Assembly (NCBI GenBank): GCA_024680915.1
Contig: JAILBN010000076.1
Coordinates: 1 to 33,285, forward strand
Length of the DNA stretch: 33,285 nucleotides
Direction: 5' to 3'
Source of the DNA: Treponemataceae bacterium
GTDB taxonomy: Bacteria; Spirochaetota; Spirochaetia; Treponematales; Treponemataceae
Below, piece by piece: positions 1 to 7,447 of the stretch; position 1 is the stretch's first letter, and each line of letters opens with the position of its first letter. Under the pieces are notes generated by a model, which made no database searches, was not told where the DNA came from, and saw only the letters and a program-made list of their open reading frames with translations. Made by a program: the position numbers and the translations under genes.

Positions 1-1
1 G

Positions 2-826
2 GAGCTTAATGGAATTCCCTTTGAGGAGGTTGTAAAGGCTATCAAGGGCTATATAAGCTACGACACAGAAGCATATGCTCTTAAGAAAGTCAGCGATTCC
101 TTGAATATCCGTCAGCTGCTGGATTATTCAGGTATAGGGGCCGAGGATGGAATTTTAGCTTTGAAATTCGATGATGGTTCCCAAGCATCCTTTGAGCCTC
201 TTTCGTATTCTGAGATTGAGAGTCTTGAATTTGTATCATTTATTACCAATGTAGCAAGAACTATGTATGTGAATTCACTGTATGAATGTTATGATCTGAC
301 TCCTGACTGTCTTTTTATGCAGTACAATGCCTGTCAGGATGCTGAAGGCTACAGTGTCAGAGAGTTTACGGATTTTGTCATTGATGCTCTTGATAACAAA
401 GGTTTTAACAAGCTTATTATAGATTTGCGCTTTAATGGAGGGGGGGCTTCCCGCCTTTTGAATCTCTTTATAGGGCAGCTGAAGGAAAGAATAAAGAAAG
501 GAAAATGTAAAGCATATGTTCTGATAGGAACTAATACTTTTTCTTCTGCCGTTCTCAATGCTTGGGATTTGAAAAAAAACGGCTGCCTGCTTGTGGGCAA
601 GCCTACAGGTGGAGCGATAAACCATTATGGCGAGTTGGGAATGGCTTCTTTGCCAGAGAGCGGAATAAATGTTACCTATTCGACAAAGCATTTTGTACTT
701 GATTCCTCAGCACCGGCCGGGTCTATCCAACCCGATGTTTTTATTGATATTTCTGTTGATGATTATAAGAATTGTATTGATGCTCAGACAGCTGCATGCT
801 TAAAAATGTTTGAAAATGAAGGTTAA
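2..826 (+). CDS. S41-family (C-terminal processing-like) peptidase, 5' partial
   Basis: The reading frame is open to the left edge, so the gene begins outside the window; the TTG at 101 is internal. The first ~35 codons look like the end of a PDZ-like segment (ELNGIPFEEV). The rest is a peptidase S41 core: the IDLRFNGGG strand-turn typical of the family, then GTNTFSSAVLNA, where the Ser after TF is the expected nucleophile, and VGKPTGG, as in the IRBP/tricorn-like branch. The family cleaves peptides near their C-termini, usually in the periplasm or at the membrane. The export signal cannot be seen because the 5' end is missing. The stop is 2 nt before the next ATG, so it is probably co-transcribed with the GGDEF-like gene. 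Substrate unknown. Confidence 0.8.
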   Translation, partial: ELNGIPFEEVVKAIKGYISYDTEAYALKKVSDSLNIRQLLDYSGIGAEDGILALKFDDGSQASFEPLSYSEIESLEFVSFITNVARTMYVNSLYECYDLTPDCLFMQYNACQDAEGYSVREFTDFVIDALDNKGFNKLIIDLRFNGGGASRLLNLFIGQLKERIKKGKCKAYVLIGTNTFSSAVLNAWDLKKNGCLLVGKPTGGAINHYGELGMASLPESGINVTYSTKHFVLDSSAPAGSIQPDVFIDISVDDYKNCIDAQTAACLKMFENEG

Positions 827-828
827 GA

Positions 829-1434
829 ATGAATGATATTCCAGTCTGGAAGCTTTTCTTGCAGACTTATACTACAGAAATAATTGTTTTTTCGTTGATA
901 TTTTTAGGTCTTGTGGTTTTTCAGTTCTTGATAATTGTGAAACATAGGAATGCCAGTTTTTTGACCTTTAAGAATCTTTTTGAGATGAAAGATGGACTAA
1001 CAGGGCTTTCTAATTCAATCGAGTTCCGGCGACTGGTCAGGAATCATCTCGTGACAGTCTCTGATTTATCAAAGGATGCCCTTCTTCTTATGGATGTGGA
1101 CGATATGAAATTATTCAACGATGAAAACGGTACGGAAGAGGGAGACAGAAAACTAAAAGAGCTTTCTGATTACATAAAAAACAAGTTCAGAAGTTCAGAT
1201 ATAATCTGCCGATATGAAAGCGACACCTTTGCTGTGTATCTTAAAAATGTTCTTTCTGAAAAAATGCTATATAAAAAATGTTCGGAATTCATTGAGAAGA
1301 ATTATTATCTACCTGTCAGCATAGGGGCTACAATGATCAATAACCGGGAAATATTTTCAGCGGCATTTCAACGAGTTGCAGAGGCCCTGGCAATATCAAA
1401 AAAAGAAGGGAAGGGCCGTTTTACGGTACTGTAA
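829..1434 (+). CDS. membrane-anchored degenerate GGDEF-domain protein
   Basis: This 201-residue protein has one transmembrane segment (about residues 17-37) followed by a GGDEF-fold domain. The entry motif DGLTGLSN (55-62) and the metal/substrate region DVDDMKLFND (89-98) are well kept. The signature that should read RYGGDEF is RYESDTF (128-134): both glycines and the catalytic Glu are lost, while Asp and Phe remain. Diguanylate cyclases need the GG(D/E)EF loop, so I infer that it does not make c-di-GMP and may act as a GTP or c-di-GMP sensor or scaffold. It starts 2 nt after the S41 stop with a weak AAGG site, suggesting translational coupling. No sensory domain is present apart from the membrane segment. 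Confidence 0.8.
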   Translation: MNDIPVWKLFLQTYTTEIIVFSLIFLGLVVFQFLIIVKHRNASFLTFKNLFEMKDGLTGLSNSIEFRRLVRNHLVTVSDLSKDALLLMDVDDMKLFNDENGTEEGDRKLKELSDYIKNKFRSSDIICRYESDTFAVYLKNVLSEKMLYKKCSEFIEKNYYLPVSIGATMINNREIFSAAFQRVAEALAISKKEGKGRFTVL

Positions 1435-1456
1435 GGGTACGTAGGAGAGGGGATTT

Positions 1457-2164
1457 ATGAAAGAATACGATGATGCATTGAAGTTCTGGGATAATTATTT
1501 TAATCCAGAAGAAATAGACTGGGAAAGCTATTTGCCGGAAAATCTCCTTTTCAAGGATGATCGTATTATGGCAGAGATAAAGAAAACAGCTCTTCAAAAG
1601 AGAATCTTGGACTACGGCTGCGGTCACGGAATACTTTCCTTTATGCTGCTCAATAATGGTGCAATCTCTGTAACCGCACTGGAGCCTTCTGAAAAAGCAA
1701 TGGAATGTGTTCGTAAAGCTGCGGGTTTACGTGATGATGCTGATAAGCTGACTCTTTTGAATGGCTTTCAGGACAAGCTGGACAAGTATGAGGACGGCGC
1801 TTTCGATGGCTTTGTAAGCTGTAACGTTCTTGATGTGGTGCCCTTGACCGTTTGCATCGACATACTGGAGCACGTAAGCCGCGTACTCCGCCCGGGCACA
1901 AAAGGCTTTATAATGATTAACTCTGCCCCTTCAGAAGAATTCCTTGAAAAGCGGAATGCAGTCCTTGCGAAAGACGAAAAGGGCAAGGACATTGCCGATC
2001 ATTATGTAATCGGTGGCGTTCTGAGACTGGTAAATAAAACGGACGGATTCTGGCTGGAGCTTTTCCGCAAATATTTCAAGGCGGAGTACGTCGGCGAAGT
2101 GGACGCATCATTCAAAGGTGATGAGGGAAGTTATCCTGAAAGACTTTATGTGATAGAAAAATAG
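1457..2164 (+). CDS. class I SAM-dependent methyltransferase
   Basis: The 235-residue protein has a Rossmann-type methyltransferase core. Motif I is LDYGCGHGILSFML (about residues 50-63), an acidic residue ends the second strand in TALEPSEKAM, and motif IV lies near GFVSCNVLDVV. It belongs to the broad Methyltransf_11/UbiE-like group. The substrate cannot be read from sequence. A good ribosome-binding site (AGGAGAGGGG) precedes the ATG. It sits 22 nt after the GGDEF-like gene on the same strand, so it is probably the last gene of that unit. A loose inverted repeat, GGCTTT at 2164-2169 and AAAGCC at 2191-2196, follows the stop but is not a convincing terminator. Confidence 0.85.
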   Translation: MKEYDDALKFWDNYFNPEEIDWESYLPENLLFKDDRIMAEIKKTALQKRILDYGCGHGILSFMLLNNGAISVTALEPSEKAMECVRKAAGLRDDADKLTLLNGFQDKLDKYEDGAFDGFVSCNVLDVVPLTVCIDILEHVSRVLRPGTKGFIMINSAPSEEFLEKRNAVLAKDEKGKDIADHYVIGGVLRLVNKTDGFWLELFRKYFKAEYVGEVDASFKGDEGSYPERLYVIEK

Positions 2165-2427
2165 GCTTTATGTTGAAAATCTAGCAATAGAAAGCCATTT
2201 CTTCGTCGGTATAGCCGTGGTTTTCCCATATATAATCTGGCAAAATACAAGTTGCATCCTTAAAACCATTCATTATGGGGTTTTAGGGCGGAGCCCTAGG
2301 TGTGGGGGTAGCGGACAAGACCGATAGCACGCTTGCGTGCTTAAGGACTTGGGAGCGAGGGGGCGACTGCCCCCTTTAATTAAAGCATGCTTGTACCTAG
2401 GAGCATAGCTCCTCGGGTGACTCGCTG
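2165..2427. repeat. hairpin-rich convergent intergenic region
   Basis: This 263-nt gap separates two convergent genes and has no plausible ORF. It holds a run of perfect inverted repeats: TAGGGC/GCCCTA around GGA (2284-2298), AGCACGC/GCGTGCT around TT (2326-2341), AGGGGGC/GCCCCCT around GACT (2358-2375), the palindromes TTTAATTAAA (2375-2384) and AAGCATGCTT (2383-2392), and AGGAGC/GCTCCT around ATA (2399-2413). A two-way termination zone or a REP/BIME-like dispersed element would both explain it. Only one copy lies in this window. Confidence 0.6.
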
Positions 2428-4086
2428 CTATTTATGCTCCAGCTTCAATGTCTTTGTAGGCTGGTCACAAACATCACTTGGTCCGTAATACTGGATTGCT
2501 CCTGGATAGAGGTAATCCGTGTTGATAGCCCACTGCTCGCGGTGAGAAGCGTATTCCTTGAAGGGTGCTCCGTCCAGCTCTACAAGAGCCTTGCGGATAA
2601 CCGGCTTCTTTGAACCGTGGCGCTGCTCCATGTTCATCATCATTGTAAGAGGAACTCCTCCTGCAATCCATTTGTCAGCGGGTGCTGTAAGGTTGCGTAC
2701 TGAGGAGAGGTAACCTGTTACACCAGAAGCTATAAGCACGAAGGCATTGTAACCCAGTGAGTAGCAGTAGTCTGCGTCGAAGTTCGACGGGAAGGCGCAG
2801 CGTCCCTCATAGCCGAAGAAGTGGCAGTATGAGCTGAACTTGCCCTTGTATGTGCCTTCTTTTTTCATCTCAGCAAGGCGTTTCTCAACTGTGAGGGCAA
2901 GAAGCTTCTCTGTGTCAATGCGGCTTACCTGTACGTTTCCGTGTGGGTCGCGGTCAGCAAGGAACTGAGATGCGATTGCTTCAGGCAGTGTATCGAAGGT
3001 TGCGAAGCTGTCTGCAGTGAGGTTGGCTTTGAGCCAGGCTTTCTTTGCTGCGAAATCTGTAAGAGCGTTGAACTCGTCTGCCTTAAGGGCCATCTTGTCG
3101 TTAAGCTCTGCGATAAGAACCTTCATTTCTGGAATGAACTCGACCAGTCCCTCTGGAATAAGGATTACACCGAAGTTTCCGGCTGTCTCGGCACGCTTTG
3201 CTACTACCTTGCAGATGTCATCCGTAATCTGGCGCAGGGTCATTTTCTTTGCTTCGACTTCCTCTGAGATAAGACAGATGTTAGCCTGGGTCTGGAGCTC
3301 GCATTCAAGGGCTATATGGCTTGCTGAGCGGCCCATAAGCTTGATGAAGTGCCAGTATTTCTTTGCGGAGTTTGCATCGCGCTCGATGTTTCCGATAAGC
3401 TCTGAATAGGTTTTGCAGGCTGTGTCGAAACCGAAGGAGGTTTCGATCATCTCATTCTTAAGGTCACCGTCGATAGTCTTAGGACAGCCGATAACTCTTG
3501 TGGCAACTCCGTTAGCTCTGAAGTATTCAGCGAGAAGAGCTGCGTTTGTGTTTGAGTCATCACCACCGATGATTACGATTGCATCAAGTCCCAGCTTTTT
3601 TGCTGTGTTTGCGGAAGCTGTGTACTGCTCCGGGGTCTCGATCTTTGTGCGGCCGGAACCGATGATGTCGAAGCCGCCTGTGTTGCGGTATGCGTCGATG
3701 AATTTATCATCGAACTCTACATAGTCACACTCGATAAGTCCTGATGGACCACCCTTGAAACCGTAGAGGGTTGAGTTTTTATTTGCTTTCTTGATACCGT
3801 CATAAAGTCCGGAGATGACGTTGTGTCCGCCTGGGGCCTGACCACCAGAAAGGATAACACCTACTTTGATTTCCTTGGAAACTTCTGGATTGTTGCCTTT
3901 GACAACGAGGGCTTCCGGCTTTCCGTATGTGTTCTTGAAAAGCTCTTTCAGCTCTGCCTGATCAGCAACAGATTCTGTTGCTTTTCCGAATTCTACGACG
4001 ATTTTGTCGAGATCATTTTTCAGAACAGCGGGAAGCTTAGGCTGATAGCCATAGCGTGCTGCCTGTAATGCAGAAATGTTTGGCAT
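2428..4086 (-). CDS. pfp: diphosphate--fructose-6-phosphate 1-phosphotransferase (PPi-PFK)
   Basis: The 552-residue protein matches the long PPi-dependent phosphofructokinase clade known in spirochaetes and plants; ATP enzymes are about 320 residues. It reversibly phosphorylates fructose 6-phosphate with pyrophosphate in cytoplasmic glycolysis/gluconeogenesis. Visible motifs are the glycine-rich [20 protein letters not shown] (the Asp after GGD marks PPi rather than ATP use) and [10 protein letters not shown] with the PPi-type Lys. The start is supported by AGGAG about 8 nt upstream. The leader is long and structured: an attenuator-like hairpin at 4106-4145 and a folded element at 4217-4315. 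It lies downstream of the GH4 gene on the same strand, but the structured 237-nt gap argues for its own control. Confidence 0.95.
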   Translation of the reverse strand: MPNISALQAARYGYQPKLPAVLKNDLDKIVVEFGKATESVADQAELKELFKNTYGKPEALVVKGNNPEVSKEIKVGVILSGGQAPGGHNVISGLYDGIKKANKNSTLYGFKGGPSGLIECDYVEFDDKFIDAYRNTGGFDIIGSGRTKIETPEQYTASANTAKKLGLDAIVIIGGDDSNTNAALLAEYFRANGVATRVIGCPKTIDGDLKNEMIETSFGFDTACKTYSELIGNIERDANSAKKYWHFIKLMGRSASHIALECELQTQANICLISEEVEAKKMTLRQITDDICKVVAKRAETAGNFGVILIPEGLVEFIPEMKVLIAELNDKMALKADEFNALTDFAAKKAWLKANLTADSFATFDTLPEAIASQFLADRDPHGNVQVSRIDTEKLLALTVEKRLAEMKKEGTYKGKFSSYCHFFGYEGRCAFPSNFDADYCYSLGYNAFVLIASGVTGYLSSVRNLTAPADKWIAGGVPLTMMMNMEQRHGSKKPVIRKALVELDGAPFKEYASHREQWAINTDYLYPGAIQYYGPSDVCDQPTKTLKLEHK

Positions 4087-4105
4087 GGGTTTTACTCCTA
4101 TAAAA

Positions 4106-4145
4106 ACTCGGCATTTCTTTGGTTTGTGAACTGATAAGGCCGAGT
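4106..4145 (-). terminator. attenuator-like hairpin in pfp leader
   Basis: Read on the minus strand, ACTCGGC (4145-4139) pairs perfectly with GCCGAGT (4112-4106) across a 26-nt loop and runs straight into five U residues, just before the AGGAG of pfp. The stem is short and the loop large, so it could be a weak terminator of upstream transcription, an attenuator, or a fold that controls access to the ribosome-binding site. Confidence 0.4.
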
Positions 4146-4216
4146 ATTGATTACGCGATACAGACAGTTTAATGAAATAGAGAGGTTACGACAAGGGTAA
4201 AAAGGAATTATGCTTT

Positions 4217-4315
4217 ATTCTCAGTGCATCCGCCAACATCCCTACAAGCTCAGGGAGTCTGTGTGCATAGAATGGCACACAAACGTCAGGGCCTTGTCGG
4301 CTATGCACTGAGAAT
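4217..4315. repeat. 99-nt multibranched inverted-repeat element
   Basis: A perfect 13-bp inverted repeat, ATTCTCAGTGCAT (4217-4229) and ATGCACTGAGAAT (4303-4315), closes a 73-nt interior. Inside it GCCAACA (4232-4238) can pair with TGTCGGC (4295-4301) with one A-C mismatch, TCCCT (4239-4243) with AGGGA (4252-4256), and TGTGTGC (4260-4266) with GCACACA (4275-4281). This gives a closing stem plus two hairpin arms. No target-site duplication is evident. Candidates are a structured RNA, a 5' regulatory RNA of pfp, or a small dispersed (MITE-like) repeat. It matches no RNA family that I recognise. Confidence 0.5.
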
Positions 4316-4323
4316 GAAAATTT

Positions 4324-5718
4324 TTATTTTTTAAGCCAGTCAGGCAGCAGTGTGGAGGTTTTGTCCAGCATTGTTGAGAACAAGGCACGGCAGTCTGCTT
4401 CTGAAATGCATTTCATTGCAGGGTCGTTCCTGAAGGCGCGGAAAATCTGCTCTTTGTCATGGTTCATCCAGCCTTCGATTATTGTCTCGTGGTTGTAGAC
4501 ATGGCGCATCACAAGGGACTCAACTGGATAAGGAAGCTTTCCTGCCTGTACAGGTGTAAGCTCGCCATCTCTGAACACTGCGTTTGTCTCCACTACTGCA
4601 TCTGTCGGCACTCCCAGCATCTGGCCTTTGTTAGGCAGGTTTACGTTTGTCACCAAGGTCTCAAGGCCAAGAAGGGCTTTTATCTGTCTTACACCTTCTT
4701 CTCCAGAGGGCTTTATTTCAATCTTCTCTTTTCCGGATTCCAGGTCCAAGCTTCTCTTGTAAAGATGCTCTGCATTCTCTTTTCTCCAGCTTACAGGGGT
4801 AAGGGAGAAGCCCCATTTTGCTACCATCTCAGGGTTCTGCAGGTACCAGTGGGGAACGAATTCTGCCAGGTGCCTGTCACCGGCTGCGGCTATGAGACCG
4901 AAACGGCGGAAAAGGTCGAACTTAAGGCGGTGGTCACAAAGGAAGTATTTGTTGAGCCAGTTCTCAGGCTCCTTTCCTTTCCAGCCGGTTTTTGCATATT
5001 TGTCGCAGAATTCTGCATACATGGGCAGCAGATCCTGTCCCTGCCAGGTTACCTTGTCCAACCAGGTGAAGTGGTTTATTCCAAGAACATTGGTTTTGAT
5101 ATCTGAGCGGTCAACATTCTGGCAGCCGGTGAATTCTTTGACCATCTCTGCAAGAAGCTTCTGTGTACCGAATACCTCGTGGCAGCAGCCGAAGGCCTTT
5201 ATTCCTGGGAAGGTGGCATACATGATGCGAACACAGAGGGTCATTGGGTTGGTGTAGTTGATAACCCATGCATTCGGGCAGATATCCCGTATTTTCTCTG
5301 CGAAATAAACATATGCAGGGAGCGTTCTCATGGCGCGGATAATTCCACCAGGGCCTGCGGTGTCTCCTACAGACTGGTAAATTCCGTAAGCTTCAGGTGC
5401 GTGGACATCGATTTCCATGTCATCAAAGGTTCCTGGCAGAATTGATGCTATGACGAAATCTGCTCCAGTAAGGGCTTCCTCTATTGTCTTTACAGCTTTG
5501 TAGTTCCACTTTCCAAGGGCCTCTTCTCTGGCGGAAAGTCCGTTTCCGATTTTTTCATTTATAGAAGCTCTCTCAAAGTCTATATCGTAGAGAGCAATAT
5601 CTCCAGAAAGCTGGCTTTCCGGTGCCAGATCTGCCATAAGGTTCCAGGCCCAACCTCTGGAGCCGCCACCGATATAAGCGATTTTTATTCCAGAGATTTT
5701 ACCGTTTTCGTATTTCAT
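4324..5718 (-). CDS. GH4 glycosidase, CHEV type (likely alpha-galacturonidase/glucuronidase)
   Basis: The 464-residue protein is a family GH4 glycosidase. These enzymes use NAD+ and a divalent metal (usually Mn2+) and cleave by an oxidation-elimination route in the cytoplasm. The N-terminal NAD-binding loop is IAYIGGGSRGW (about 13-23); INYTNPM (153-159) and GINHF (213-217) follow. The metal-binding motif is CHEV (179-182). Within GH4 that motif marks uronic-acid enzymes such as Bacillus LplD and Thermotoga alpha-glucuronidases, rather than CHSV, CHGx or CNVP groups acting on neutral or phosphorylated sugars. The substrate is therefore probably an alpha-linked uronide. AGGAG precedes the ATG. 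A near-consensus promoter lies 5858-5886 with a leader of about 130 nt. It follows the YesMN-like pair, its likely regulators. Confidence 0.88.
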   Translation of the reverse strand: MKYENGKISGIKIAYIGGGSRGWAWNLMADLAPESQLSGDIALYDIDFERASINEKIGNGLSAREEALGKWNYKAVKTIEEALTGADFVIASILPGTFDDMEIDVHAPEAYGIYQSVGDTAGPGGIIRAMRTLPAYVYFAEKIRDICPNAWVINYTNPMTLCVRIMYATFPGIKAFGCCHEVFGTQKLLAEMVKEFTGCQNVDRSDIKTNVLGINHFTWLDKVTWQGQDLLPMYAEFCDKYAKTGWKGKEPENWLNKYFLCDHRLKFDLFRRFGLIAAAGDRHLAEFVPHWYLQNPEMVAKWGFSLTPVSWRKENAEHLYKRSLDLESGKEKIEIKPSGEEGVRQIKALLGLETLVTNVNLPNKGQMLGVPTDAVVETNAVFRDGELTPVQAGKLPYPVESLVMRHVYNHETIIEGWMNHDKEQIFRAFRNDPAMKCISEADCRALFSTMLDKTSTLLPDWLKK

Positions 5719-5857
5719 CTGCTTCTCCTTATAACTTCAACGTCGGCAGCTTTTCAAAAGGGGAGGGCACTTTCTTGCCGGCGTATTCGTTGTTAACTAT
5801 TATTTTAACCATTCTTAGGGCATTTTTGTACATGCTTTTGTAAAAAAGGTATATTTC

Positions 5858-5886
5858 TTTATACAGGCGGTTTTTTTCAGGGTCAA
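5858..5886 (-). promoter_or_regulatory. sigma-70-type promoter of the GH4 gene
   Basis: On the minus strand TTGACC (5886-5881) and TATAAA (5863-5858) are separated by exactly 17 bp. The predicted start near 5851 gives a leader of about 130 nt to the GH4 ATG. The response-regulator stop lies just upstream (5927), so the GH4 gene can be transcribed independently of the two-component genes. Confidence 0.65.
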
Positions 5887-5926
5887 GTAAAAAAACATAT
5901 ATGAAATGTTAAAATTCAGTGGAGCA

Positions 5927-7423
5927 TTAATGCTGTCTGAATTGACCTGGTGTTTGTCCTGTGGCCTTTTTGAAAAGCTGACAGAAATATGAAGGATTGT
6001 CCTCAAAGCCAGTCTGCTCTGCGATCTGCTGTATTGATGAATGTGTTTCTGTCAGCAGTTGCTTGGCTTTCTCTATGCGTTTCTCAAGAAGATAATCTGA
6101 GAATTTATAGCCTGTCTCTTTCTTGAAAAGCTTTCCTAGATAATCGGAATTCATGAAGGCTGTTTCTGAAGCGAGCTTTTGCAGTGAAATACGATTTTCC
6201 GACAGATGCTTTTCTATATAGTCCACCATTGTTTGTATTGGTTTTGAATATTTCTGTATGTGGAAGCCTTTCAATTCCATCATTATAATATCTTCGAAAA
6301 TGCTTTTCAGCTCTTTAATGGATACAGCCTGCTGAAGGTTCCTTGCTTGTTCTGTAAAGCGGTCTCCGCATACGGAATATTGGATATGCCAAAAAAGATC
6401 CTTAGCGTCTTTTAGCGGGGTGCAGGAGCCTTCCAGGATTTTCATCAGTTGCTTCATCTCTTTGCTTATCGCGGCTTCGTCTTTTCTCTGTATAGCGTCT
6501 GTTATTCTTAAGGTGCTTTCCTTTATTATAAAGTCTGTGTCTATGGGGGATATCTGGATATTATCCGCATATACGGTATATTTGTTCTCAAAATAGAGCT
6601 TTGTCTCCATGAGGGTACAGAGCTGTTCAAAAAGTTCGGGGATAAATTCCGCTTCCTTTGAGGAGCTTATGAAAACAGGGGAGGGGTTCGTAATTCCACT
6701 GTTTTCAAGGAGCTGCTGTAATTCTTGATAAATAGTATCGGATTGACGGCCCTGGATATTCTTTGTGATAAGGAAAAGAGAATCCTTCTCTATATAGACC
6801 ATAGACTCTTCCAGGTCATGCTCCAAAGCTTCCGTTAAAAGATGCTTCATGGCCTCTGTTTTATCGGACAGGCAGTCTTCCACAGAAAATATGCGGAAAG
6901 TTCCATCCATGTCCGAAAAATGGGTTTTCATCTCGTATATTTGATCTTTGTTTTGGTTCTGGTTCTGTTTATGGAGAAAATCGTGGATAAGATTCTGCTT
7001 CGCCCTTGGAATTTGGTTCCATACGTGCTTTTTTTTGTCTGCTTTATCCAGGGCCGCTTTCGTAATTCTTATAAGGTCTTCTGGCTTGCAGGGCTTTAGA
7101 ATGTAGTCATCTACCCCTTGCTTAATCGCAGTCTGGGCAAATTTAAAATCATCGTAGCTGGAAAGGATGAGGAACTCAGCTGAGACTGAATTCTCATTAC
7201 ATTGTTTTATTAGTTCAAGTCCGTCCATGCCCGGCATTACAATGTCTGTGATCACCACATCAGGAGGATCTCTCTTTTCTGACATTTCCAGAATGATTGA
7301 GAGAGCTTCCTTTCCATCCTTTGCGGTCAAAATCTCCACATCTGATTCAAAATAATTTTTCAGTGTCGCAGAAATACCCTCCCTGATTATCCTCTCATCA
7401 TCTGCTATAACGATACTATACAT
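5927..7423 (-). CDS. YesN-like response regulator, receiver plus AraC-type DNA-binding domain
   Basis: The 498-residue protein starts with a CheY-like receiver: acidic pocket Asp8-Asp9, phosphoacceptor Asp60 in VITDIVMPGMDG, and the conserved Lys in ILKPCKPEDL. A long middle region (about 130-390) has no domain that I recognise. The C-terminus carries two AraC-type helix-turn-helix units (ISLQKLASETAF and SSIQQIAEQTGF, the latter followed by the typical FCQLFKKATGQTPGQFR). This architecture is the YesN family, which pairs with YesM kinases and activates sugar-utilisation operons. AGGAG precedes the ATG and the kinase stop is 24 nt upstream. Likely targets are the divergent transporter operon at 9380 and the GH4 gene. 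Confidence 0.92.
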   Translation of the reverse strand: MYSIVIADDERIIREGISATLKNYFESDVEILTAKDGKEALSIILEMSEKRDPPDVVITDIVMPGMDGLELIKQCNENSVSAEFLILSSYDDFKFAQTAIKQGVDDYILKPCKPEDLIRITKAALDKADKKKHVWNQIPRAKQNLIHDFLHKQNQNQNKDQIYEMKTHFSDMDGTFRIFSVEDCLSDKTEAMKHLLTEALEHDLEESMVYIEKDSLFLITKNIQGRQSDTIYQELQQLLENSGITNPSPVFISSSKEAEFIPELFEQLCTLMETKLYFENKYTVYADNIQISPIDTDFIIKESTLRITDAIQRKDEAAISKEMKQLMKILEGSCTPLKDAKDLFWHIQYSVCGDRFTEQARNLQQAVSIKELKSIFEDIIMMELKGFHIQKYSKPIQTMVDYIEKHLSENRISLQKLASETAFMNSDYLGKLFKKETGYKFSDYLLEKRIEKAKQLLTETHSSIQQIAEQTGFEDNPSYFCQLFKKATGQTPGQFRQH

Positions 7424-7447
7424 AGTTTATCTCCTGCCAATGGCTCA

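Noticed and set aside
2941-4068. Several plus-strand ORFs opposite pfp
   Set aside because: They are antisense shadows of a highly conserved, codon-biased gene and have no recognisable domains or ribosome-binding sites.
4217-4315. Reading the 13-bp inverted repeat as insertion-sequence ends
   Set aside because: There is no transposase or room for one, and no flanking target duplication; a non-autonomous repeat remains possible and is listed as a finding.
4892-5257. Plus-strand ORFs opposite the GH4 gene
   Set aside because: Antisense to a gene with intact catalytic motifs and promoter; no independent signals.
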